DNA from: Phycomyces nitens
Lineage: Eukaryota; Mucoromycota; Mucoromycetes; Mucorales; Phycomycetaceae
DNA length: 64,000 nt
Reading direction: 5' to 3'
Assembly (NCBI GenBank): GCA_022702545.1
Contig: JAHRBC010000006.1
Location: 2,976,001-3,040,000 of the forward strand
Part shown: positions 1-11,220 of the stretch, piece by piece
How positions within the stretch are numbered: position 1 is the stretch's first letter
How the letters are laid out: each line of letters opens with the position of its first letter
The notes under the pieces: generated by a model
What the model was told of the DNA's origin: nothing
Seen by the model: only the letters and a program-made list of their open reading frames with translations
Database searches by the model: none
Translations under genes and position numbers: made by a program

Positions 1-3000
1 GAGCTCAATCGGATATGCCAAGAGGTCGTCTTCGTTTGTGCCTTGATCAACACTTTTGTACTCTTTAAGTTCCCCAGGAAACTGATCAATAATGAGGTTG
101 TTGAGCCTGGAGACTTCAGTGTTTTTTGGAGTTAGTATGGCGCGACCCATGAGGAATTGAGGTGTGGCGGAATCGGGGGAGAGGTTGGGGAATACAGCAC
201 TGGCCAGGTGAGTGATGTTACGGCCCAGGATCAACATTGTTGGAGGTATTGGGACTGTGTCAGAACCGCCTGTGGTGGGGACAACGCCACTGCCTACTTG
301 CAAGAGAAATGCCGCAAAATTCTTGAGCTGCATTGCATCTTCAGGAGTGTTTGCCTGGGCAATTCTCATGTTTCTCCTCAGCTTCAGTGTCTTTACATGT
401 CTCCATGCACTGGCTCTACTGATACACTGGAACACGATCTGGGACCTGGACGCTCTGGGGATGACAGGAAGAACCTGACGAAAGTCACCACCAAAGACAA
501 ATAGTTTACCACCAAATGGGACATGCTCAAGCAAGGGGTCCACAGCCTTCATGATGTCCTGGATAGATCGGCTTACGGCATTAAAGATATCCTTACTTAT
601 CATGGATGCCTCATCCCAAATAACCAACTCTGTTAATCTGATCAATTCAGCTAACTGCGAATTTGCCGAAATTGAACAAATGGAATGGGTATCAACATCA
701 ATTGGTATCTTGAACCGAGAATGGGCTGTACGGCTACCATCTAACAGAAGGGCAGCAATCCCACTGGTTGCAACAGCAAGAGCAATTTTTCCTGTTTGGC
801 GCACTTTCTGGAGCAAGGCATTAAAGACAAATGTCTTTCCTGTACCACCAGGTCCATCAACAAAAAAGAGCCTTGGTGCAATTTGGGAGGCATCAACAGC
901 TTCAAGTATAGTGTCATATACTAAGCATTGGTCCTCATTGTAAGGAAAGTTGTCGGGACAGGGCAAGAGACGGGCATCATCACAGAGCTGTTGCTGTTCT
1001 TGAATGATTGGCTGTGATGACTGGCGATTCGGTAAAGGAGTGAGGTTTTGGGGCATAGGTGGGAGAATAAATCCGGTAAAGGAAGTGAGAGTGAGGGAGT
1101 TTACGGACAGGTGTGTTTCAATATCCCACAGACATCTGTCGTACATGTCTTGGGTGGGCTCCAAAGAAGGATCTGCCTCGTTCGTTCTGGCCAGGTGAAG
1201 ATAATCTTCGATCATAGAAGTGCGATGAGACATCCAGAGGACAAAAGGATCTGAGACTTCGCAGAATACCAAAAGGACAGCAAACAAACGTCTCAATGAT
1301 GATGGGATCTGATAGGATGCAGCTTCCTCCATACATGCACTCCATTCATTGTCGTCGAGAAGCAAACCCAGAGCACGGCAGGCAGCTTGGTTGGACTCAT
1401 ATAAATGACCATTGACAGTACGAATGTCAGCAAAACTGGTGGCACCACAAACGTTATGGAGGAGAATCCTCAAGCAGTACTTCTCAACATCTCTTGGTGA
1501 GACTGCATACACTCTGCTTATGGTCCCTTTCTCAGATCTTTTGCGGGGGCTCCATGTTTTCCCCTTTTTGACCCAGACAAAATACGTAGGAAATTCCGTG
1601 TATAAATATTGTCGAGCTTCTTCATTGACAACATTGTAGTCAAACCATGATGTCAGAGTTGTATTGGTGTTGATACTTGATAGCTGAGCTATGTCATCAG
1701 AGTCATGGTAGTAAACTTGCTGAGCATTTTCGGTGTGTATGGCAAGTCTTTGATGTGCCGGATACTCTTTATGAAGCTTGAAGGAGAAAATTCTCCATGA
1801 TGCTTCAGAAGCAGAAACATAGCGTGCATCAAGAAACTCGGCAACTTCGTCAGTTTGTTCTACTTGCTGTTGTTGTTGTTGTGGTTGTTGCTGGCCTGAG
1901 GATCGCATGGCTGCCATTGCACGATCGTGTCCTTTATATACATACTTGTAGAGGTATTTTACAGCGGAAATTGAGGTGCTAATTTCGATATTGATGTGTG
2001 CATGGTACTTTGCACAAAGGTAGCGGTTGTGGGGAACCACCCAGCGGTTATCCAGCTCAATTGGACCTTTTTTGACAGAACGTCCGTTTTGTCGGCGGCG
2101 ATAAACAGGGTATCCTGTACCATCTTCCACTGTCTCCTCATTGAACATCTTGGGGTAACACTTTTGGCATTTCCCGTTCTCCATACACCTGGTGTTGGGA
2201 TGGGTAGGACCACACGGCCCATGCATCATGTTACGATGGACAGTCGCATATGCTTGTGGCTCGGTTTAGGGATCAGGCAACTCGGCTGAGACTATATGAT
2301 CATAGTCTTCTACACTTGTTGGTTTATCTTCTGTGTGAAGTATCAACAGGATGTGGGCATGAGGAAGACCTCTCTTCTGAAACTCAATGACATAAATAAA
2401 TGCCTTGACCTTCCCCAAAATATGGTTCTTTGTCAAGTCATTCATAAGCTTTTTTAACTTGAGGTTAAAGACTCGGGAGCAGAGATCAGGGCGGTCGTTG
2501 GCCTTTTGTCCAGCCAAAAGAGCAGAGGAGATTTCCGGCCAAGTCGGGTTGCAGGTAAACGTTACAAAGAGGTCAGGCTTGCCAAAGTGATGCACAATGC
2601 TCATTGCATCCTGGTACAATTGTCTCATATGGCGTGGACTGCCTATGAAAGATGATGGGAGGATAACTCGCTGACCAAGATTTGCCAAATCATTGTCATT
2701 GAGGTTTATGGCATCCTGGACACCACTATAGAGATCCACTCGGAGGCGGTCCTGGTTACTCATAATGTAATTCAGCCTGTTATGCTCAAGCTTTGCATAC
2801 ATATCAACAATGTACTGTTGAAAGAGACGGCCGAAGAGGTGGAGGTGATGGTGGGAGTTGGGGCGGTACATCAAGCGGCCAGAATACCACTGCATAACTG
2901 TCATATTATTTCCAGCCAGGGATTTGGAATTGATGGTCCAGCCATCTTCACCAAAAGGAAAGAGCAAGACATAATGCAGAGCATCATATGATCGATGATA

Positions 3001-4265
3001 CTCGTCAATTTTTTGGTGGAAATTGGTCTGGGTATGGAGAACAATATCTCTGGAAGTTCCAGGCTCATTGTTCATTATCATGACTGCCACTTCCTCGGCA
3101 GTTGGGGCATTGTAACGCCTATGGTCTTGGGGACCTTCGGCAACCAAGCGTAAAGTGAGATCTTGTATATTGGGATTTTGGCGGGAGACTTGATCCATAG
3201 TTCTGAACAAAGATACAAATGGATTTATGTCCATAAGAACAGCCTGGATCTTCTCCAAAACGTCTCTCTCCAAGTTTGGCACATTACGATGGCGCTGTTC
3301 AATTTGAGAGGCTGGATCATAAATATATATCTGCGCAAATTGGGGTCTGGCAAGCTCTCTTTCACTCATTGGCAAGATTGAACCAATTTTGTGGCAAATA
3401 GTACCATGGATTCTGAAGCTGTAGGCGCCACCTATATTGTTGCCGACCGAATGGTCGATCTTTGCACCCAAAGAAGTAAAGCTCATAGTGCTGTTGTATC
3501 TTCTGATTTTGGAAAAGAAATCTTTTCCAGCTGGTGTTGCATTGTTGAGAAGTTCTGTAATTCCGGGGGGAGTTGGCTCAAGTTGAGGGAGAACATATTT
3601 TCCTCGGCCACAACACATGGTGAATGTTGGGTTACTGAGAGAAGAGCTCTGACACTTTTCTTTGATCCACATACTGGCTCCACAGAATTGACATTCGCTG
3701 TCCATTCTCCCTCTATTGTCTACAGTTGGCTCTATAGTTGCAGGGAGTTGGGCAATGTTGTGCATGCCTGATTCTCGGGTTCTAACAGTATTGTTTGCAT
3801 GTCTTGAATTATTAGGACACTGAATGCTTGTAATACGACGATGGTCAGTTCCAAGGCAGCTGGGACAAAACAGGGGAACAGATACAGGGTTGATAGCCAG
3901 AATATCCTGTTGTTGTTCTTCACTGTGAATCTCAGGAGAGATGAGAAGAGAAACTTGGGGGTGTTCTATGGGCAATTCGGGTTCCTGAGGAGTCTCTACT
4001 CTCACTCTCAAAGCAGCAGCTGTATAGAGGAATATGAAGAAAATACAATTAACATAAGGATTGGTACTATACTAATATAATTATAATAGTTATTACATCT
4101 GCTACTCTCTGCAGGATACTCTTGTTCAATGGATATAGCATCATTTGTTCTCTTTTGAGGGATAAAGAGTGAAGTGTTTTTAGGGTTCATAGGACATTTG
4201 GCATTAGATCTGCGGCTATGGCCAGTCAGCTTGCATGAAGCGCAACGTTTCTCATTTGAAAGCAT
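1..4265 (-). pseudogene. Helitron Rep-helicase, copy A, one in-frame stop
   Basis: Rep plus PIF1-like helicase of the same family as copy B. I model exon 1 as 4265-4097 (CX2CX4HX7C module) and exon 2 from 4019 to beyond the window edge, joined over a 77-nt GT-AG intron. The plus triplet at 2266-2268 (tta) is an ochre stop (TAA) where copy B has a Glu codon in the Rep domain, after the GLPHAHIL HUH motif. Beyond the stop the same frame is open at every place I checked down to position 1, including Walker A near 841-861 and the acidic end at 1-45. A single nonsense mutation therefore seems to be the only visible lesion. The part beyond the left edge is unknown. Confidence 0.8.
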
Positions 4266-4578
4266 CTTGTTAGGTTTTGAGGAAAGGGGGATTGGGATTG
4301 GGATTGGTGATTGATGCTTGGGGATTGCAAGATTCTTAAGAGATGATTGCAAAGTTTCTCTTTATTATTATTTATTTTTCAAGACCAAACAGAAACAGAA
4401 AATATATCAGGGCAGCTGGTTTTTTATTTAATGCAGTTATAAAGATCTGGTATGATAGCCTTTTAAAGCAATTTATATTTGTAGAGGCAAGAGGTATATT
4501 ACTGTATTAAGAGAAAGAACATTGTGAAAAAGAGAGAGTGAGGAACAAATAAAATGTATTTAAATAGAGCTTGGGTAT

Positions 4579-4870
4579 AAATCACATGACTTCTAATACC
4601 GTCTGATTTTAAGAAAGGTTTTTATAAGTCATGTGATTTATAAAGATGTTCTGATTTTAAAAGAGGTGTTAAAGTATATTTTTTTTTGTGTGTGGATGTA
4701 TAAAAAGAAAAGAATTTATATTATAAGTCATGTGATTTATAAAGATGTCTGATTTTAAGAGAGGTGTTTAAGTATATTTTTGTGTGTGGATGTATAAAAA
4801 GAAAAGAATTTGTAAAAAAAAAAATTGAAAGGAGAGAGGGGAGAAAAAAAAAACGTAAATCACATGACTT
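4579..4870 (-). promoter_or_regulatory. 5' flank of copy A with four TCACATGA sites
   Basis: The 14-mer AAATCACATGACTT or its complement occurs at 4579-4592, 4626-4639, 4725-4738 and 4857-4870. It lies in the 5' flank of the transposase gene and contains a CACATG E-box-like core. The same sites recur in copy B. A regulatory role is inferred from repetition and position only. Confidence 0.4.
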
Positions 4871-4901
4871 CTAATTTTATAAAATTTTAAGAATATAGAC
4901 C

Positions 4902-4933
4902 AGGAGCTTACGCTCCTTCCCTGCTTACGCGGG
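4902..4933 (-). repeat. Twin GC-rich hairpins at the 3' end of copy B
   Basis: Two neighbouring hairpins share the loop TTAC. The first is AGGAGC-TTAC-GCTCCT (4902-4917, six perfect pairs). The second is CCTGC-TTAC-GCGGG (4920-4933, five pairs, one of them T-G). A hairpin just inside the 3' end is a known Helitron feature and is thought to mark the end of transfer. The pair recurs at 16163-16194 with a perfect second stem. Confidence 0.7.
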
Positions 4934-4942
4934 CACCACACC

Positions 4943-5267
4943 GGTTGGGCTCAGTCGTTGACTTCGCAAGTAATACGTTTACTGGTTTGGCTCAGTCGTA
5001 GACTTCGCATGTTATATGGTTCTACTTCTTTAGCTCAGTCGTAGACTTCGCAGTTTAAATATTTTTACTGGTTAAGCTCAGTCGCAGACTTCGCAGTTTA
5101 AATGTTTCGACCGGTTTGGCTCAGTCGTAGACTTCGCATTTTATATGTTTCGACCGGTTTGGCTCAGTTGTAGACTTCGCAAGTTATATGTTTCTACTGG
5201 TTTAGCTCAGTTGTAGACTTTGCAACAAATAAGTTGGCTGGTTTGGTTCAGTTGTTGTCTTTACTCA
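4943..5267. repeat. Minisatellite of about 42 bp, 8 units
   Basis: About eight diverged units with the core GGTTTGGCTCAGTCGTAGAC followed by TTCGCA and a variable AT-rich part. The array lies between the transposase stop of copy B and its terminal hairpins. The first five units occur in the same order in the longer array at 16204-16770, so the arrays share descent. Single degenerate units also lie near 11025-11065 and 17165-17215, downstream of copies C and D. Confidence 0.85.
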
Positions 5268-5455
5268 TATCTGTAATATTAGAAGTAGCATGGTCACCAA
5301 ATGTGTATAGCTGGTAATTGCATAAATATATATATTAAATGGGTGAAGGAGAAATAGAATCATAGGTGGCATAGGCTTGAATAAAAAATAGAAATAGGTG
5401 TATGAGAGCATAGGTGTATAAGGGCATAAAGTGCTTAGAGTCAATTGCATAGTAG

Positions 5456-8400
5456 TTAATGTCTTGTAAACACTTCCTTATATACTACATTGGTCGTAAA
5501 TGATGTAGTTTGGGGCGTATTGGGGTCATAGGGTGTGTCAAGCATAATCTTAATTCCGGATGGGCTTCGCACACGGGAAAGGGCAACATATAATTGGCCA
5601 TGGCCAAAAACTGGGGAAGGAAGGTATAAGCCAACACTGTCCAATGTTTGGCCCTGGGACTTATTGATAGTCATGGCAAAAGCAAGACGGACTGGGAATT
5701 GGTATCTTTGGAACTCAATCGAAGCATTTGATCCGGATGGATTAAGCTTGATCTTTGGGATAAGAACCTGTTTTCCGGCATTGGACCCAGTGACAATCAT
5801 TGCCTTGATGACATATCTGCCAAGATGACTGCATATAAGGCGTGTGCCATTGCATAGCCCATTTTTGGGATCAAGGTTTCTTAGGAGCATTATAGGACAG
5901 CCCTTTTTGAGGCGTAGATTGTGTGGTGGCAGGGATCCAGGATCAAGAGAATTGAGGAGCTCAATTGGATATGCTAAGAGGTCGTCTTCGTTTGTGCCTT
6001 GATCAACACTTTTGTACTCTTTAAGTTCCCCAGGAAACTGATCAAGAATGAGGTTGTTGAGCCTGGAGACTTCAGCGTTTTTTGGAGTTAGTATGGCGCG
6101 ACCCATGAGGAATTGAGGTGTGGCGGAATTGGAGGAGAGATTGGGGAATACAGCACTGGCCAGGTGAGTGATATTACGGCCTTGGATCAACATTGTTGAT
6201 GGGATTGGAACTGTGTCAGAACTGCCCGTGGTGGGGACAACGCCACTGCCTACTTGCAAGAGAAATGCCGCAAAATTCTTGAGCTGCATTGCATCTTCAG
6301 GAGTGTTTGCCTGGGCAATTCTCATGTTTCTCCTCAGCTTCAGTGTCTTTACATGTCTCCATGCACTGGCTCTACTGATGCACTGGGACACGATCTGGGA
6401 CCTGGACGCTCTGGGGATGACAGGAAGAACCTGACGAAAGTCACCACCAAAGACAAATAGTTTCCCACCAAATGGGACATGCTCAAGCAAGGGGTCCACA
6501 GCCTTCATGATGTCCTGGATAGATCGGCTTACAGCATTAAAGATATCCTTACTTATTATGGATGCCTCATCCCAAATAACCAACTCTGTTAATCTGATCA
6601 ATTCAGCTAACTGCGAATTTGCCGAAATTGAACAAATGGAATGGGTATCAATATCAATTGGTATCTTGAACCGAGAATGGGCTGTACGACCACCATCTAA
6701 CAGAAGGGCAGCAATGCCACTGGTTGCAACAGCAAGAGCAATTTTTCCTGTTTGGCGCACTTTCTGGAGCAAGGCATTAAAGACAAATGTCTTTCCTGTA
6801 CCACCGGGTCCATCGACGAAAAAGAGCCTTGGTGCAATTTGGGAGGCATCAACAGCTTCAAGTATAGTGTCATATACTGAGCGTTGGTCCTCATTGTAAA
6901 GAAAGTTGTCGGGACAGGGCAAGAGATGGGCATCATCACAGAGCTGTTGCTGTTCTTGAATGATTGGCTGTGATGACTGGCGATTCGGTAAAAGAGTGAG
7001 GTTTTGGGGCATAGGTGGGAGAATAAATCCGGTAAATGAAGTGAGAGTGAGGGAGTTTACGGACAGGTGTGTTTCAATATCCCACAGACATCTGTCGTAC
7101 ATGTCTTGGGTAGGCTCCAAAGAAGGATCTGCTTGGCTTGTTCTGGCCAGGTGAAGATAATCTTCGACCATAGAAGTGCGATGGGACATCCAGAGGACAA
7201 AAGGATCTGAGACTTCACAGAATACCAAAAGGACAGCAAATAAACGCCTCAATGATGATGGGATCTGATGGGATGCAGCTTCCTCCATGCATGTACTCCA
7301 TTCATCATCGTTCAGAAGTAAACCCAGAGCACGGCAGGCAGCTTGGTTGGTCTCAAGCTGATGACCATTGACAGTAAGAATGTCAGCGAAACTGGTGGCA
7401 CCACGAACGTTATGGAGGAGGATCCTCAAGCAGTACTTCTCAACATCTCTTGGGGAGACTGCATATACTCTACTGATCGTTTTTCCCTCCAATCTCTTGC
7501 GAGGGGTCCATTTCCTATCCTTCTTGTTCCAGACAAAATGGATGGGGAATTCTGGATAGAGGTATTGGCGAGAGTCTTGGTTGGCTGCATTGTATTGGAA
7601 CCATGATGTCAGGGTTGTATTGACATTGATATTTGATAGCTGAGCTATATCATCAGAGTCGTGGTAGTATACTTGCTGAGAATTTTCAGTATGGATCGCA
7701 AGTCGTTGGTGAGCAGGGTACTCATGGTGAAGTTTAAAGGAGAAAATTCTCCAGGATGCTTCAGAAGCAGAAACATAACGTGCGTCAAGAAACTCGGCGA
7801 CTTCATCAGTTTGTTCTACTTGCTGTTGTTGTTGGCCTGAGGATTGCACGGCTGCCATTGCACAATCATGACCTTTATATACATACTTGTAGAGGTATTT
7901 TATGGCTGAAATCGATGTGCTAATTTCAACATTGATGTGCGCATTGTACTTTGCACAAAGGAAACGGTTATGGGGAACCATCCATCGGTTATCCAACTCG
8001 ACTGGACCTTTTTTGACAGAACGTCCGTTTTGTTGGCGGCAATAAACAGGGTATCCTGTACCATCCTCCACTGTCTCCTCACTGAACTTCTTTGGGAAAT
8101 GCTTTTGGCATTTGCCGTTTTCCATACACCTGGCGTTGGGATGGGTAGGACCACACGGACCATGCATCATGTTACGACGGACAGTTGCATATGCCTGTGG
8201 CTCTGACTCAGGATCGGGCAACTCGGCCGAGACTATAAGATCATAGTCTTCTACACTCGTTGGCTTGTCTTCCGTATGCAGAATCAACAGAATATGGGCA
8301 TGAGGAAGACCTCTCTTCTGAAACTCAATGACATAAATAAATGCCTTGACCTTCCCCAAAATATGGTTCTTTGTCAAGTCATTCATTAGCTCTTTTAACT

Positions 8401-10206
8401 TGAGGTTAAAAACCCGGGAACAGAGATCTGGGCGGTCGTTGGCCTTTTGTCCAGCCAAAAGAGCAGAGGAGATTTCTGGCCAAGTCGGGTTGCAGGTAAA
8501 CGTTACAAAGAGGTCAGGCTTGCCAAAGTGGCGGACGATGCTCATTGCATCCTGATACAATTGTCTCATATGGCGTGGACTGCCTATGAAAGATGATGGG
8601 AGGATAACTCGCTGACCAAGATTTGCCAAATCATTGTCATTGAGGTTTATGGCATCCTGTACACCACTGTAAAGATCCACTCGGAGGCGGTCCTGGTTGC
8701 TCATGATGTAGTTCAACCTGTTATGTTCAAGCTTTGCATACATGTCAACAACGTATTGCTGAAAGAGGCGGCCAAAGAGGTGGAGGTGATGGTGGGAGCT
8801 GGGGCGGTACATCAAGCGGCCAGAATACCACTGCATAACTGATATGTTATTTCCTGATAATGATCTCGAGTTGATTGTCCAGCCATCTTTGCCATGAGGA
8901 AAGAGCAAGACGTAATGCAGAGCATCATAGGATCGGTGATACTCATTTATCTTTTGGTGAAAATTTGTCTGGGTATGGAGAACAATATCTCTGGAAGTTC
9001 CAGGCTCATTGTTCATAATCAATACTGCCACTTCCTCGGCAGTTGGGGCATTATAGCGCCTTTGGTCTTGGGGACCTTCAGCAACCAAGCGCAAAGTGAG
9101 ATCTTGTATGTTGGGATTCTGGCGGGAGACTTGATCCATGGTTCTGAACAAAGATACAAATGGGTTTATATCCATAAGAACAGCCTGGATCTTCTCTAAA
9201 ACGTCTCTCTCCAAGTTTGGCACATTTCGATGACGCTGTTCAATCTGAGAGGCCGGATCATAAATATATATTTGAGCAAACTGAGGTCTGGCAAGCTCTC
9301 TTTCACTCATTGGCAAGATTGAACCAATTTTGTGACAAATGGTACCATGGATTCTGAAGCTGTAGGCGCCACCTATATTGTTGCTGACCGAATGGTCGAT
9401 CTTGGCACCCAAAGAAGTAAAGCTCATTGTGCTGTTGTATCTTCTGATTTTGGAAAAGAAATCTTTTCCAGCTGGTGTTGCATTGTTGAGAAGTTCTGTA
9501 ATCCCGGTGGGAGTTGGCTCAAGTTGAGGGAGAACATATTTTCCTTGGCCACAACACATAGTGAATGTTGGGTTGCTGAGAGAAGAGCTCTGACACTTTT
9601 CTTTGATCCACATGTTGGCACCACAGAATTGACATTCGATGTCCATTTTCCCTCTATTGTCTACAGTTGGCTCAATAGTTGCAGGGAGTCGGGCAATGTT
9701 GTGCATGCCTGATTCTCGGGTTCTAACAGTATTGTTTGCATATCTTGAATTATTAGGACACTGAATGCTTGTAATACGACGATGGTCAGTTCCAAGGCAG
9801 CTGGGACAAAACAGGGGAACAGATACAGGGTTGATAGCCAGAATATCCTGTTGTTGTTCTTCACTGTGAATCTCAGGAGAGATGAGAAGAGAAACTTGGG
9901 GGTGTTCTATGGGCAACTCGGGTTCCTGAGGAGTCTCTACTCTCACTCTCAAAGCAGCAGCTGTATAGAGGAATATGAAGAAAATACAATTAACATAAGA
10001 ATTGGTACTATACTAATATAATTATAATAGTTATTACATCTGCTACTCTCTGCAGGATACTCTTGTTCAATGGAAATAGCATCATTTGTTCTCTTTTGAG
10101 GGATAAAGAGCAAAGTGTTTTTAGGGTTCATAGGACATTTGGCATTAGATCTGCGGCTATGGCCAGTCAGCTTGCATGAAGTGCAACGTTTCTCAGTTGA
10201 AAGCAT
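5456..10206 (-). CDS. Helitron Rep-helicase transposase, copy B
   Basis: Intact rolling-circle transposase of 1557 residues. Exons are 10206-10038 and 9960-5456, with a 77-nt GT-AG intron. Exon 2 has no ATG at its head, and the upstream exon supplies the start and a CX2CX4HX7C module (starts CASCK), which matches the N-terminus of copy D. Order: two such zinc-knuckle-like modules, a CPFC-like/CC element, the Helitron N-terminal domain, an HUH motif in GLPHAHIL (about residue 608), two tyrosines in KYLYKYVYKG (about 748), then a PIF1-type helicase with Walker A GPGGTGKT (about 1110), Walker B IWDEAS, FGGDFRQVLP, TINKSQGQTL and YVALSR. Rep nicks and joins DNA ends and the helicase unwinds. All key residues I looked for are present. 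The start at 10206 is chosen over an ATG further upstream in a low-complexity leader. Confidence 0.9.
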
Positions 10207-10520
10207 TTTTGTTAGGTTTTGAGGAAAGGGGGATTGGGATTGGGATTGGGATTGGTGATTGATGCTTGGGGATTGCAAGATTCTTAAGAGATGATTGCAA
10301 AGTTTCTCTTTATTATTATTTATTTTTCAAGGCCAAACAAAAAATATGTCAGGGCAGCTGGTTTTTTATTTAATGCAGTTATAAAGATCTGATATGATAG
10401 CCTTTTAAAGCAATTTATATTTGTAGAGGCAAGAGGTATATTACTGTATTAAGAGAAAGAACATTGTGAAAAAGAGAGAGTGAGGAACAAATAAAATGTA
10501 TTTAAATAGAGCTTGGGTAT

Positions 10521-10815
10521 AAATCACATGACTTCTAATACCGTCTGATTTTAAGAAAGGTTTTTATAAGTCATGTGATTTATAAAGATGTTCTGATTTT
10601 AAAAGAGGTGTTAAAGTATTTTTTTTTTGTGTGTGGATGTATAAAAAGAAAAGAATCTATATTATAAGTCATGTGATTTATAAAGATGTCTGATTTTAAG
10701 AGAGGTGTTTAAGTGTATTTTTGTGTGTGGATGTATAAAAAGAAAAGAATTTGTAAAAAGAAAAATAAATTGAAAGGAGAGAGGGGAGAAGAAAAAAACG
10801 TAAATCACATGACTT
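10521..10815 (-). promoter_or_regulatory. 5' flank of copy B with four TCACATGA sites
   Basis: AAATCACATGACTT or its complement occurs at 10521-10534, 10568-10581, 10666-10679 and 10802-10815, mirroring copy A. The sites alternate in orientation, so the flank holds 14-bp inverted repeats. They may bind a bHLH-type factor or a transposase. The function is inferred. Confidence 0.4.
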
Positions 10816-11220
10816 CTAATTTTATAGAATTTTAAATATACAAGCGCTGCTTGCTCTCCGAGGGCTCCCTGATTACCTCCCAACTACAGGCAGAAAGAAA
10901 TATCTGGTTCTACTGCAAAGATCTAATTTTACGATTTCGTAGTATCTATGGCTATAGGCTGTTATTGAGGTTCTACTGAGTTTATAAATTATTTTGACTA
11001 CTGGTTACATTATTAGAGTTTTAATAGTTTGGTTCATCCATTGACTTTACTAATAATTGGATCTACATTTTAATAAGAGGATAGACATAATATAAATTAT
11101 ATTGGTAAATAGTTGCTATAAGTTGTAAAAGATATTTTAAGTTATTAGTGAGGATATAATATAGAAAATTTATTGATGTTAGGATAAAAGTATATGTTGA
11201 TAAAACTGATGATGTGGGAA

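Larger units (their letters stand above)
1..4899 (-). mobile_element. Helitron copy A, left part outside the window
   Basis: Minus-strand Helitron cut by the left window edge. Its 5' end is placed at 4899, where the minus strand reads TCTATATTC, close to the known Helitron 5' end (TC, often TCTMTAYTA). From 4353 to about 4890 the flank is nearly the same as 10279-10830 of copy B, and the coding part also matches copy B closely, so A and B are recent copies of one family. The 3' end is not in the window. The boundary is inferred from comparing copies and no empty site was seen. Confidence 0.75.
4900..10840 (-). mobile_element. Helitron copy B, complete and possibly autonomous
   Basis: Complete minus-strand element with an intact Rep-helicase gene. 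The 5' end lies near 10840, and the 3' end is placed at 4900, where the minus strand ends in CTGG (fits the Helitron CTRR rule) right after two short GC hairpins. Between the stop codon (5456) and the hairpins lie about 185 bp of AT-rich DNA and a minisatellite. The next base (4899) starts copy A, so no host DNA separates them. Its 5' end lacks the TCTA seen in copy A and in the derivative, so a few bases may be lost or the edge may be misplaced. Confidence 0.75.

Noticed and set aside
157..504. Plus-strand ORFs inside the Helitron coding regions (also 551-943, 5535-5828, 6507-6899, 12914-13279, 20291-20692 and others)
   Set aside because: They are shadows of the minus-strand transposases and have no family marks of their own.
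1959..2222. Minus-strand ORF of 87 codons with a twin at 7900-8163
   Set aside because: It overlaps the Rep domain in another frame. Its recurrence in copy B only reflects the similarity of the underlying Rep sequence.
4943..5267. CRISPR-like array
   Set aside because: Repeats and spacers are not distinct, unit parts vary everywhere, and the host is a eukaryote; it is a minisatellite.
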